Positions 44,311 through 54,657 of a stretch of DNA of 64,000 nt are shown here, piece after piece. Origin of the DNA: Viola odorata (Eukaryota > Streptophyta > Magnoliopsida > Malpighiales > Violaceae); NCBI GenBank assembly GCA_963691705.1, contig OY829541.1, forward strand, positions 14,502,564-14,566,563. The letters are read 5' to 3'. The notes under the pieces were generated by a model. It did no database searches and was not told where the DNA came from. It saw only the letters and a list, made by a program, of their open reading frames with translations. Both the position numbers and the translations under genes were made by a program. Numbering within the stretch: the stretch's first letter is position 1; each line of letters starts with the position of its first letter.

Positions 44311-47300
44311 TTCAATCTGAAATTCTTCGCATTGCTCCTTGAAGAAGCGGCTGGTAAATTGCGCCCCGTTGTCGCTAACTAGCACGCGAGGCACCCCGAA
44401 GCGCATGATCACTTGGTGCTTAAAGAAGTGCCATACCTTTTCTGTCGTAATAGTGGCTACCGCTTCTGCTTCCGCCCATTTTGTAAAATAATCCACTACC
44501 ACAATTACAAATTTCAATTGGGACCTTGCCTTAGGAAAAGGGCCTAAAATATCGATTTCCCACTTAGCAAAAGGACAAGGTGCCACCATTTGAGATATTT
44601 CAGCGGCAGGTTGTCGAGGGATTTTGGCAAATTCTTGACATCTATGGCACAACTGCACAAAGTTGTTACAATCCCTGCGAATAGTGGGCCAATAGAATCC
44701 TGACCGAAACACCCGCGCGGCCATGGTACCACCCGACACATGCATGCCGTAGATGCCCTCATGGATCTCTCGCAGGGTATGGAGGCCTTCTTGTTCCGTT
44801 ATGTATTTTGCGGCCGGGTGCGAGAAACATCTCTGAATTAGCGCCCCATCATAATAAGTGCACCTTGCCGCTTGCTTCAATACTTTTTTCTTTTCTACAC
44901 TATCGCTTGGGAGCTCCTCATGCTTCAAAATTTTTATCACAGGGATCCTCCAATCCTTTTCGATCTCCTCTACACATAGCGACAGCTGTTCCTCCATGAA
45001 GGACGGCAATGACCTTTCTTCATAGTACACATAGCGACAGCTGTGCCTCCTGATTGGCTGTCGTCTTGGCAAGACTATCCGCCTCGGTATTATCCTCCCG
45101 CGAGATGTGTTCGAAAGTGACACATACACCGCTTTGTTCCATTTCTGCCAACTCCCTTTTCACTTTCGAGAGGTATTATGCCATGATCGGTTCTCTAGCT
45201 TGGGAATGTCCCAAGACTTGATCAATTATCAACTTGAAGTCCCCTCGCATTATCAACCGTGGGGCTCCAGCTACCAGGTCGTTCTCATCTTTGACGAAGA
45301 GATTCCTTCCTAGTCTAAGCCCTGCCAATAACGCTTCATACTCTGCTGCGTTGTTGGACAGCGGTTGTAGGATTCTGATGGCGTGCCGCACCTGCACATC
45401 GTGTGGCCCGACCATGTATATTCCGGCTCCCGCCAGTTCCTGATTTTTGGCGCCATCCACGTAGATGACCCATGTGTCCGCGGGGGCTTCTGAGGGTGGG
45501 ACCTTTGCATCACTGTCTTTCCTCTCAAGCGGCTCTACCGCCTTGTCCCCAGTAAATATGCACTCGGCTATGAAATCCGCCAAAACCTGAGCTTTTACAG
45601 ACGGTCGAGCTTTGTATTGTAGTCCATATTGTTCTAGCTCAATTGACCAGATCAATATCCTCCCCGAGGATTCTGGTTTCCTGAAAATCCTTCTCAAAGG
45701 CTGGTCCGTGAGCACGATGACCGGATGGGCTTGAAAATATCTGTCCATCTTTCGTGTGGACTGTATCAGGGCGAATGCCACCTTCTCAAGGTGGGTGTAC
45801 CGCACCTCGGCATCTTTTAACACATGACTGACGAAGAAAACGGTTCGGTGGGCGTAATTGTCCTCCCGGACTAAAACAGCACTAACCACTTCGTCCGCGA
45901 CGCTAAGGTACAAAAATAACGTGTCGCCCGACTCTGGTCGTGTTAGCACCAAGTTGGACGACAAGTAAGCTTTCAAACTTATGAACGCCTCTTCGCATTC
46001 TTGTGTCCACCCAAAAGAAGCTTTCTTGCGTATAACTTTGAAGAATGGCAGGCACTTCTCGCCCTGCTTAGAAATGAACCGCCTTAGAGCAATGACGCGT
46101 CCTGTCAATCTCTGAACCTCCTGAAGGGTTCGCGGTGATACCATATCATGGATAGCCTTAATCTTTGACGGGTTCGATTGGATGCCCTTTTGGCTTACCA
46201 CATTCCCGAGGAATTTTCCCGTCTGAAATGCGAACGCGCACTTGCGGGGGTTCAGCTTTATCTGGTATTTCCTCAATGTATCAAACACTTCCTGCAAATT
46301 GGCTAAATGGTCACTGAAACTTCTGCTTTTGACCAGTACATCGTCTACGTATGCCTCTATATTTCTCCCGATTTGCTTTTCAAACACTTTGTTGGCCATA
46401 CGCTGGAAGGTCGCCCCTGCGTTCTTTAAGCCAAACGGCATTGCCGTGTAGCAATAAGTGGCCTTCGAGGTTATAAATGCCGTCTTTTCCTCATCCTCCT
46501 TGGCCATAGGAATTTGATGGTATCCAGAATTGGCGTCCAGGGAACTCAAATATGCGTACCCTGCCGCTTGATCGACCAACTGATCAATCCAAGGGAGCGG
46601 ATAGCAGTCCTTAGGGCAAGCGTCGTTCAAGTTGGTGAAATCAATGCACATGCGCCAGTCTCTGTTGGGCTTGCGGACCAAGACGGGGTTGGCCAACCAA
46701 GTGGGATATTGAACTTCTCAGATGAATCCCGCATCTGACAATTTCGCTATCTCCTTATCAATCACCACCGCCTTTTCCATGGAGAATGCTCGCCGCTTCT
46801 GTTAAACTGGCATGGCGTGTGGGTCGACATTGAGTCGATGCTCGGCCACTTTCCTGGACACGCCAGGCATGTCCGCTGGTTTCCACGCGAACTCTCCTTT
46901 GCACTTGTTCAACAGCCGAGCTAATTGGGCTCTCTCCTCAGGGGTCAGCTTGTCGCTAGCCTGGAAGCTCGCCTTATCATTGCCTTGGACAGGGATGGGT
47001 ACCATCGCATCTACTGGTTGGGTTCGCCTTTCATCCCTTTGCTCGTAGGGGTCCACTGCCACACACACATATTGATCACAGCTTTTTTGGATCATGAGCG
47101 AATAACACTCGACGGCTAGCTTTTGGTCACCCTTGATCGATACTACCCCTTCCCACGAGGGGTATTTCATCCTGAGATGTTTCTGAGATACCGCCGCCCC
47201 GAAACGATTGTGGAATGGCCGCCCTAGAATGGCATGATACTGTAGGATGAGATCAACGACCAAGAGCATCAATTCTTCTGATCGCTTCGATGCGTCTTCT

Positions 47301-47866
47301 CTGAAATACACAGGCAGCGTTGTGATTCCAATTAAAGGTATAGGGATGCCGTCCACTCCAATAATTGGTTTCTTGCAGGGCGCCAGTTCGCTGGCAGGAC
47401 GTTTCATGAGATTATATGCTTCCAACGATAATAGGTTTACTGCACTGCCGTTATCAATGAGGGTCTTTCGCACCCCATGGCTCCCGATAACCGGTGTGAC
47501 TACTAACGCATCATTATGAGGGAAGACGACGCCCTTATCATCCTCTTCCAAAAAAGATATTACCATCCTGTCAAGCGCATCAATCGCTCCTTTTTTTGCC
47601 GGCTGGCCTTCCCATTTTCGCTTCTCTCCTGTCAAGGGCGTTGTTGGGGTAATCTCATCTTGGAACGACGCGCCGCCAGCAATAATGTTGATGATGGGGA
47701 CATCCTCATCATACATTGTTAACAACTCTTTCCCCCTTGCGCCAGAAGTCCCACTGCTCCCAGGGGGAGGAGGCAATTGATGGTCGCCTAGTGCTCCGCG
47801 CGGGGGGTCGCTCCTGGTTTCTTCTCTCATTCGAGTGGCAAACTCTCCAAGGTACCCTTCTTCCAA
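44311..47866 (-). pseudogene. pol: Element 2 pol: protease, RT, RNase H, truncated integrase
   Basis: Protease DNGS at 47444-47455 and RT YVDD at 46340-46351 are kept. RNase H starts near WVIYVDGAKNQE. The integrase has EGLHTLREIHEGIYGMH, CHRCQEFAKIP, KWEIDILGPFPKA and LVSDNGAQFTS but ends at the minisatellite after EEFQIE, so the catalytic Glu region and the whole C-terminal part (about 170 residues) are gone. Stops: TAA 46802-46804, a TGA near 46719, TAA near 45174; each fits a CAA or CGA codon with C changed to T. A short deletion or duplication near 45010-45060 disturbs the RNase H-integrase link (CVLYEERS repeated). Confidence 0.9.
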
Positions 47867-49639
47867 CAGTCACTTTATTGCCAACTTTAACTCCCTGCAT
47901 GCCTCTGTAGAATGCCCCTTAACCTTATGGAATTTACAAAAAGCCTTTTCCCTTCCTCCCATGACCACCCCTGGCTTCACAGGGGCGGGATAGCGAATCG
48001 GCAGGTTCCACTGCTGAATAATGGCTAAGATTTCTGCTCGTGGGAGTGTTAGGGGTGGGAGGTCGGGATCGTATGCTCGACCCTTGGGAGGATCCGCCTG
48101 TCGCTGAACATTCTGGCCGCCACCCCTTCCTCTACAGAAATTGCTCTTCTGGCGGCTCGATACCTTGGGAATGTAATCTTTCCGCTGGGTGTATTCATCA
48201 CTTGGACGGGTGTCGTGGGTCACACTGGCTTGAGCCGCAGGAGCAGGAGGGGCGCTTTAGGGCGTATCCCGCATCCTGATTCTATACTCCTCCTCTTCCA
48301 TTCTCGCATAATTGTGGGCCTTCAACCTTAACGCATCTAAGGTCGTTGGGGGGTCCACCATCAACGTATCCCTCAGCTTCCCATATCCACAATTCCGCTT
48401 CAAAGCTTCTATAGCAAAATCAATAGTGATACCGGGAGTCAACGACATTTCCGTATCGAAGCGACCCAGATAACTATTCAAAGACTCCTCTGGCTTTCTA
48501 CATATATCAAACAAGGCCACCGCGGATTTCCGAATAGGGATAGCTGTACTGAAGCGGCTCTTGAACTTGGCCTCTAGTTGCTGAAAATTGTCAATTGATC
48601 GAGCGGGAAGCCCTTCAAACCAGAGGCGAGCCACTCCTGACAATGTCATAACGAATATCTGACACAGCGCCGCGTCGCTGTACATCTGAAACTGAACGAA
48701 GTCCTTCACCTTGTTGAGATGCGAAATGGGGTCTCTGGTGCCGTCGTACGACTCCGTGGGGAGCTTGACACGTCGGCCGACCCTGTGGTGCCTTATACGG
48801 TGGGTGAAAGGATGACCAGCGGTGTCGTCCAAGATCTCACGATCATGACGAGGAGGAGACACGTCCAGGTGTCGCCTGCACCCTCGAGGCTCCGGAGTGC
48901 GATGCTGCCGGGGAGTCCGGCTGCGGCTCTGGGGCGAACGGGATCGACGCCTCCTACTGCCTGATCTCTCACTCCGCTCCATAGATACCTCTCTACCGAC
49001 TCCCTCTCTTCTGCCGCCCCAACGCTCTCTGTATTCATCCAACGGCCGCTCTACTTGAGAGACAGGAATCCGCGGTATCCACGGTATGTAGTGCTCCTCC
49101 TGTCCGCCTGCCAGTTGCGCGAAGCCGAATGGCATGCTTATCGCAGGTGAGGTCAAAGAGACACTCATCTGGCGTCGAGGTGACACTGGTCGATCAGCGA
49201 CAATAGACGGAGTGAAAATAACTCGAGGAGGCATACTTGATATCGCGGTGCTAGAAGAGGGGCCCGCGGCCATCTCGATCAAATAATCCAAGTGGGCACG
49301 AAGAGCTAACATCGAGCTTACCGAGGGAGTAGCGAGGCTACCCATCCCAGAGCTTACAAACAGAGGGACAGAGCAACTGGATCCACCCACGTGAGAAAAT
49401 GGGGCGCCCATTGAGGAGGCAAGGGAACCCATTTGCAGAAATGGAGTACTCGTTTCAGAAAATGGGGTACCCGGTTGAGAAAATGATGTGCCAGCTGTCA
49501 GTCCGAAAAGAAAGTCTATCTGTGCAGAGGAGGTTTCAGGTGATGTGACGTACGTGCTGGACGAATACGTGGAAAAAAGTGTCCTACGCGCGTGACCGCC
49601 ACGAGTGTGAGGGGGCGTGGATTCTGAATCCGAAGCCAT
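47867..49639 (-). pseudogene. gag: Element 2 gag with two stops
   Basis: ATG at 49639 (MASDSESTPPHTRGG), one frame to TGA 47870-47872, broken by TAA at 48257-48259. The first 200 residues are Ser/Thr-rich; then Arg/Ser-rich RRRRSRSPQSRSRTPR and the gag core DPISHLNKVKDFVQFQ, FVMTLSGVARLWFEGLPARS and FDTEMSLTPGITIDFAIEAL. After the first stop come the basic spacer and the zinc knuckle CKFHKVKGHSTEAC (CX2HX4HX4C). The protease frame follows the TGA directly and in frame, so gag and pol were probably one polyprotein. The TGA fits an Arg CGA codon. Confidence 0.9.
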
Positions 49640-49707
49640 GATCCTTCGACTCTCAGAAAGAAAAACAGAGCTTGGTTACTAAGGAAAACTAACTTAATCA
49701 ACCAAAG

Positions 49708-49725
49708 CTCTTAACGAGAGCACCA
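49708..49725 (-). other. Primer binding site of element 2
   Basis: Two bases inside the LTR the minus strand reads TGGTGCTCTCGTTAAGAG. It is related to the element 1 site (TGGTGCTTTCATTGAGAG); the tRNA is not assigned. Confidence 0.65.
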
Positions 49726-49727
49726 TT

Positions 49728-50258
49728 TGATAAGAGTCTGGGGGTACAGAGCAGGACTGGCTTGATCCGGGGCGGTCAGGAACACTGTACTGGGGGCCTT
49801 CGTCACCTACAAAGCTCCGGAGGGGGTCTCCGGCGTAAACACTCCGATGCCAAAGTCAGTGTGAGTAGTAAAAGTGGCAGGGGTTCAGTACGCTATCTTA
49901 AGCTTACCCTCTTGTCTGAAAAGGTGAGGGTATTTATAGACAAAGGGAAGAGTGTACCGACAGGGGTAGGAATAGTCCCTGGTAGGTGTCGCGGGTGTGG
50001 TATATGCCGCTAGAGTGGCCTTGAGTGATGTCACATGGATGACGTCACGCGGAGTGACGTCACGGATGACCTGGGATGGGATGCCGTCATACGAATGTCG
50101 CATGAGAGCCCCCCCACTGAAGTCGACCATCCCAGGGCCGGTCGCCAGGCTAAGGGCTGCATGAACAGGGCCTCGTCTTCCGCGACAGGTACAGTGTGAT
50201 GGCCAGGTCACCCGGCGGGGTAGGGGAGATGCCGCTTCAGTGGTATCAATAGTTATCA
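49728..50258 (-). repeat. Element 2 5' LTR (531 bp)
   Basis: Pair of 31046-31576. TATA (CTATAAATA, minus) at 49931-49939, TGACGTCA at 50040-50047 and 50055-50062, inverted repeat at 50070-50079 with 50127-50136. Confidence 0.93.
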
Positions 50259-50350
50259 GGTGCTGTCTTTTAGTCAAGGTCTACAAGAAAATGGCTTTGA
50301 CTGGAGGTAGGAAGACGATTATACCCTTGGTGTTTCCTTAATTGTTATCA
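50259..50350 (-). repeat. Element 1 5' LTR, upstream end (with right GGTGC copy)
   Basis: Continues the LTR from 31045 and ends TTGTTATCA at 50350. The first five bases are the right GGTGC of element 2. Nearly identical to 62611-62701. Confidence 0.9.
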
Positions 50351-52275
50351 GTCTGGGTAGCCCACAAGTCAGTAATTTATTCTATGCAAATGAAAGTCTC
50401 ATCTTTGCGAAAGCGGAGGAAAGTGAGGCAGCAACCATTAGCTCCATTCTGAAGGAATATGAGGAAGCTTCTAGCCAGAAGATAAATCTAGAAAAGGTAG
50501 AAGTGTGCTTTAGCAAAAACGTAGGCCGCAACACCCGAATATAGGTGAAAGGAAGATTAGGAATGGTGGAGACAGAATCCCATGCCAGGTACTTGGGGCT
50601 TCCAGTGTCTTTTGGTCGTGCTAAGAAAGGGATGTTCGCATTGATACGGGATAAGATTTGCAAAAGACTAGTGGTGTGGAAAGAGAAAAAGTTATCCGAG
50701 GTAGGGCGGGAAGTTCTAATTAAATCGGTCATCCAGTCCATCCTGACATATATGATGAGCTATTTTGAGATCCCAATCTCCATCTGCCAGGATATAGAAA
50801 AGGCGACAAGAAGATTCTGGTAGGGGGGAAACTCTAGGAAGCGTAAGATGCACTGGGTATCTTAGGAAAAGCTCTGTAGATCTAAGGAAGTGGGAGGATT
50901 GGGGTTTAGGAATGTCAGGGAATTTAATCTAGCGCTTCTAGCCAAACAAGGGTGGCGACTACATAAACACCCAAACTCTCTGCTCTCCCAAATCTAGAAA
51001 GCTCGGTACTTTCCCCACTTTCCTAGAAGCAGGGATGGGTTGTCGCCCTAGTTACGTCTGGCATAGCACTCTGGCAGAGTAGTGCTCCATAAAGGATACT
51101 TCTGGAGTGTAGGGAATGGCGAGCGAATACGGATTTGGAAAGTTTTGTGGCTTCCGACAATTGCGAACGGGATGATCACAGTGCCCGTTACGGGCCTCGA
51201 CGAGGAGGCAACAGTGGCCGAACTTATTGATAGGGAACGAAGGAGCTGGAAGACTGACCTAGTGGAGTAACTCTTTCTACCGCAGGAAATATCAGCAATA
51301 TTAAGCCTACCCCTTAGTTGGAGTGAGGCGAATGATACTTTTGTGTGGAAAGGTACTACAAATGGGAAGTATTTAGTCCGAAGTGGATACCATTGTCTAA
51401 CATCGCACGAGTACCCAGACTCCAGTAAAGGTTGGTGGAAATTCTTGTGGGGGCTATCTATCCCTCCAAAGTTTAAAAACTTCATATGGAGGTTGGGTAG
51501 TGGCTCTCTCCCAACTAGAGTAAACCTAGTGAGGAGAGGCGTATCGGTGGACCTAGTGTGCCCATGCTGCAATAAGGAAGTTGAATAGACTCTACATCTG
51601 TTGTTGTCTTACCCGTTTGCAAGGGGGGTGTGGGGAAAGTTTGCTTTCTGGGATTGCATTCTGGGGCTGTAAGGAGACAATTGGGTGGTTTGGCTAGCAG
51701 GGCTAAAGACATCATTGGATGAATCGGATATAGAGAAGCTCATCTCTATCCTTTGGTCCTTGTGGACATCGAGGAACAATAGGATCTTCCGTCAGTGCGA
51801 TGAATCAATCCAAGAGCTTGTTATTAGACGTGGAAAATTGTTGCCTGATTTCAAGGAGGCATGGTGTCCGCAGCGCAGGCCCGTTGCCCCTTCTCCCCAA
51901 CCTGTCGTTCCAAAATGGCAGCTTCTTAATATAGGGATGATAAAAGTGAACACGGATGCAGGAATAAGGGCTACGGGAATTGGCTTGGGATTTATAGCTC
52001 GGGATGATAGGGGTGAAACGGTGTTCTCAGGAGCAATTTACCTTCCGCATAGAACAGAGGTGCAAATAGCGGAGGCACTGGCGCTAAGGGACGCTATAAC
52101 GCAAGCTCACCAATGGGGATGCGACAGGATTATAGTTAAGTCTGATTACTTGCAGAACATCCTAGCCCTGAACAATGGAGAGTTCCCATTAAGCTATGCA
52201 GGATTGGTACTAGAGGAGGTGGCACGCCTGGCTTCTACCTTCCATAGCTTCTCCTTTACGCATATAAGACGGTTC
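50351..52275 (+). pseudogene. LINE ORF2 fragment: RT end, zinc-finger region, RNase H
   Basis: Starts inside the RT palm at LFYANESLIFAKAEESE, equivalent to the usual FADDSLLF motif but with NE in place of the two Asp. Next come ARYLGLPVSFGRAKKGMFAL and RRFW, the zf-RVT-like region (WWKFLWGLSIPPKFKNFIWR, LVCPCCNKEVE) and an RNase H-like domain (KVNTDAGIRATGIGLGFIAR, EALALRDAITQAHQWGCDRI). At least six in-frame stops occur (for example 50542-50544, 50821-50823, 51268-51270, 51586-51588). The upstream endonuclease and most of RT are missing: the LTR of element 1 abuts at 50350. The RNase H end is cut at about 52275, where repeat block R4 begins. Confidence 0.85.
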
Positions 52276-52800
52276 CGACACCCCCGGGAGTGCAAAGTCC
52301 TATCCTTGTGGCAACCGTGCTAACACAGGCAACCCACCAAGATGAGGCACGTCCTTGCTTCTGGAGTGAAAAGTCCTATCCTTGTAATCGGGCTAACACA
52401 GATGGTTCACAAAGACGTGGCATGCCCCAGAGAGATAGTAACTCCATCCTAGAAGTGAAAAGTCCTTGTGATGACCGGGCTAATACAGACAACTCACTAA
52501 GACGAGGCACGACTTCAGGATGCGAGGTCAATTCCTGGATGTGAAAATTCCTATCCTTGTGATGGTTGGTCTTGATCAGACAAGCTCACTAAGACAAGGC
52601 ACTGTCCAGGGCGACCGTGAAAATTCATAAATGCGGAAAGAAATCGCGAAATCCCAGCGAGTAACCAAATGGGAAATCCCTGGCGAAGATGGTTGGTTGA
52701 GAAAGTGATATGTCGCGAAATCCCAGTGAGTAACCAGATGGAAAATGCCTGGTGAAGATGGCTGGTTGAGAAAGCGACACGGATAATGCTAACGACACTT
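52276..52800 (-). repeat. Tandem repeat block R4 (inverted)
   Basis: The minus strand carries the R1-R3 repeat family (plus strand: GGAGTGAAAAGTCCTATCCTTG and similar near 52305, 52360, 52455 and 52535). It is followed by two copies of TCGCGAAATCCCAG(C/T)GAGTAACCA near 52649 and 52713, matching the sequence just outside R1 near 14080. Confidence 0.82.
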
Positions 52801-53700
52801 GGATACGGAGGCGCGACGACTCCTAAACGGTAATTAACATCTAATTATTGCACAATATTTTGACTAATGCCCTAATGCATCGACTGAGAATGTGCAGGAC
52901 ATTGTGGAAACGAGGGGGAGATTGACGCCCGCGTAAGCGATAGCGTCATGTGGCCTATTATTGTGATGGGTACATGATCAATGGCCAGCGTTCTTGTCGC
53001 CTCGGTTCGGGAAATACAGCCAGAGGAACGCACGCGTTTGGTCACCCCTTGGATATCTATTCTTGCCGAAAGGGATAAGTCCGCGCTTATCTATATAGAA
53101 TTCTTCATCTATATGGAATTGTTCGTCGTTGGTCGAGAATATCTGCGTCAGCGCGATGTCATTATAAAAATGCTCATCCTTATCGATTGAGTTATCTCTT
53201 CAGCGGTGTAATACCTCCGGAAGGATACAGCCGCTTCGAAGGCGTGCACGGGTATACGCCACGCGTCGTGGATAATATTGAGTATAAGTCATTCCTATGG
53301 GCTCTACTTCCTGAAGCTGTCTGCTAAGCAACATTATTCTACATCGACATTGAAATGTGCATGATTAAGTCATGTCGCGTTGTCCGGCGTGGTATTCGTT
53401 ATCAGCGTTTGTGATCCTACAGATTATATGGTGATACCATGGTTATCTCATTTTCTGGCGGACTTGTGTTATCCCGCCTCGGCAACTATCTTATCATAGA
53501 AGCTCAGAGAAAAGGAGATGGTGGGAAAGGAATCAGTCACGAAAAGAAATAATATATATATATGCGATAGCTGTTCAAAAAACCCACAAGGGGCTATAAA
53601 AGGCACAAAACCCTCAAGAGTGAACAACAAAAATGGGTGGTACCCGATATCCAAAAAGGGCGATAAAAGCACCTATCACACAAAATCCTCTCTCGACGAA
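52801..53700. other. B4 3' region, possibly containing a solo LTR
   Basis: No gene. On plus, a purine tract (CGAGGGGGAGAT, 52911-52922) is followed by TGACGCCC at 52923, and CTATAAAAGGC lies at 53592-53602 about 100 bp before B4-related sequence resumes. This would suit an LTR of about 770 bp on plus. But no target duplication is found and part of the stretch resembles the B3 3' repeats, so the call is weak. Confidence 0.35.
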
Positions 53701-54652
53701 AGCGGTCATCTGTAAGATCCCCTGATCCCTTCCGAAAAGTGTCATACACATCCTCCCCGTGAATATTTATGAAACTAGAGAACAAGGTAGAATGCAGAAA
53801 GGCCACCTGCTCGTCAACAGGCCGAGAAAGGAGCGCTCCCCTCTCCTCGGGGGATGTTAACGCATGAGCAGCCAGGAAAGATGAAATCCCCACAGAACTA
53901 TCTCCCCCAGCGGCCGCGAACCCAACTCTACGTAAGTTGCTCAAGTCAACCTGATGGGTAACGGGACCAGACTCACCCAACGAACTTAAATCGGCCATGT
54001 GATGGGGCGTGGTATCGCCACCAGGATGATACTTCGAGGCAATAGAAGGAACAAAGTGCAGGGTAGGCGGAGATGGAGGTTGATTGGAAGAAGTGCCCCC
54101 ATGAAGCCCAAAAGAACCGTGAGGTTGAAAGGGCAGCAAACCGACCCCCGTAAAGACCTCAGTGAAGCCCAAGACAGTGGAATAGGAAGGAGGAAGTGAG
54201 AAGCTAAGAGAATTGGGCGAAGTGTCAAAAGACCCAGAAACGCCCATAGTCCCTAAAGGGTCAGAAGACTGACTGCCAAGATGCGACATCGAAGCAAAAA
54301 TGGTAGCATTGTCCCCTTCATTGACGACGGGACCTGCTGGCAAGCTCGTGTTTTCCCCACCAAGCTGCTGCCTCTTGCCAGAACGTTGAAGTATATGGCC
54401 TAGGTCCAAGTCGTCCAGTGGCGGTGATTGGGTAAAGGCGACAGCGGTATCCTATTGAAAGAAACGTTAAGAAGAATAAGAAAACAAAAGAAAATGCTAA
54501 AGAGCGTTAAGAAGCAATGATTGAGATAACGCGATTATAAAAGAAACACATACAGTAACAGTGTCATTAACCGGCACCTCAACTGAAGCTGTTGTGTCAG
54601 AAGAAAGACTAAGGGCGGCAATGCGTACTATCTTCTTCTTTTTCTTCTTTGG

Positions 54653-54657
54653 GGGAG
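54653..54657. repeat. Target-site duplication GGGAG, left
   Basis: GGGAG immediately before the LTR start at 54658; the right copy is 57751-57755. Confidence 0.92.

Larger units (their letters stand above)
31046..50258 (-). mobile_element. Element 2: complete Tat-like LTR retrotransposon with antisense cassette
   Basis: Both 531-bp LTRs (31046-31576 and 49728-50258) and a perfect GGTGC duplication define the element. By eye the LTRs differ at about 17 positions (about 97 percent identity), mostly transitions. Minus-strand order: 5' LTR, primer site, gag, protease, RT, RNase H, truncated integrase, minisatellite, repeat block R3, then on the opposite strand B3, A3, D, C, and the 3' LTR. The span is 19.2 kb, about 15.3 kb after removing the inserted 3922-bp element. 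Gag and pol have several stops, so the copy is not autonomous now. Confidence 0.93.
17931..50350 (-). mobile_element. Element 1: Tat-like element, 3' end lost, split by element 2
   Basis: On the minus strand: 5' LTR (50350-50259 plus 31045-30613), primer site, gag (30525-28754), pol to 24646, repeat block R2, then antisense genes B2 and A2 to the break near 17930. The 3' LTR and anything equivalent to genes C and D of element 2 are missing. Element 2 (31046-50258) sits in its LTR. Element 1 itself abuts LINE sequence at 50351. Confidence 0.8.

Noticed and set aside
43720..44382. Plus-strand ORFs with repeated DHAHGMSKFQF or PCPRHVKIS
   Set aside because: They are the hairpin minisatellite translated in three frames; all three stay open only because of the repeat.
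51048..51572. 174-codon minus-strand ORF opposite the LINE
   Set aside because: Shadow of the LINE coding strand; no domain, and its twin at 63409-63942 simply mirrors the second LINE.
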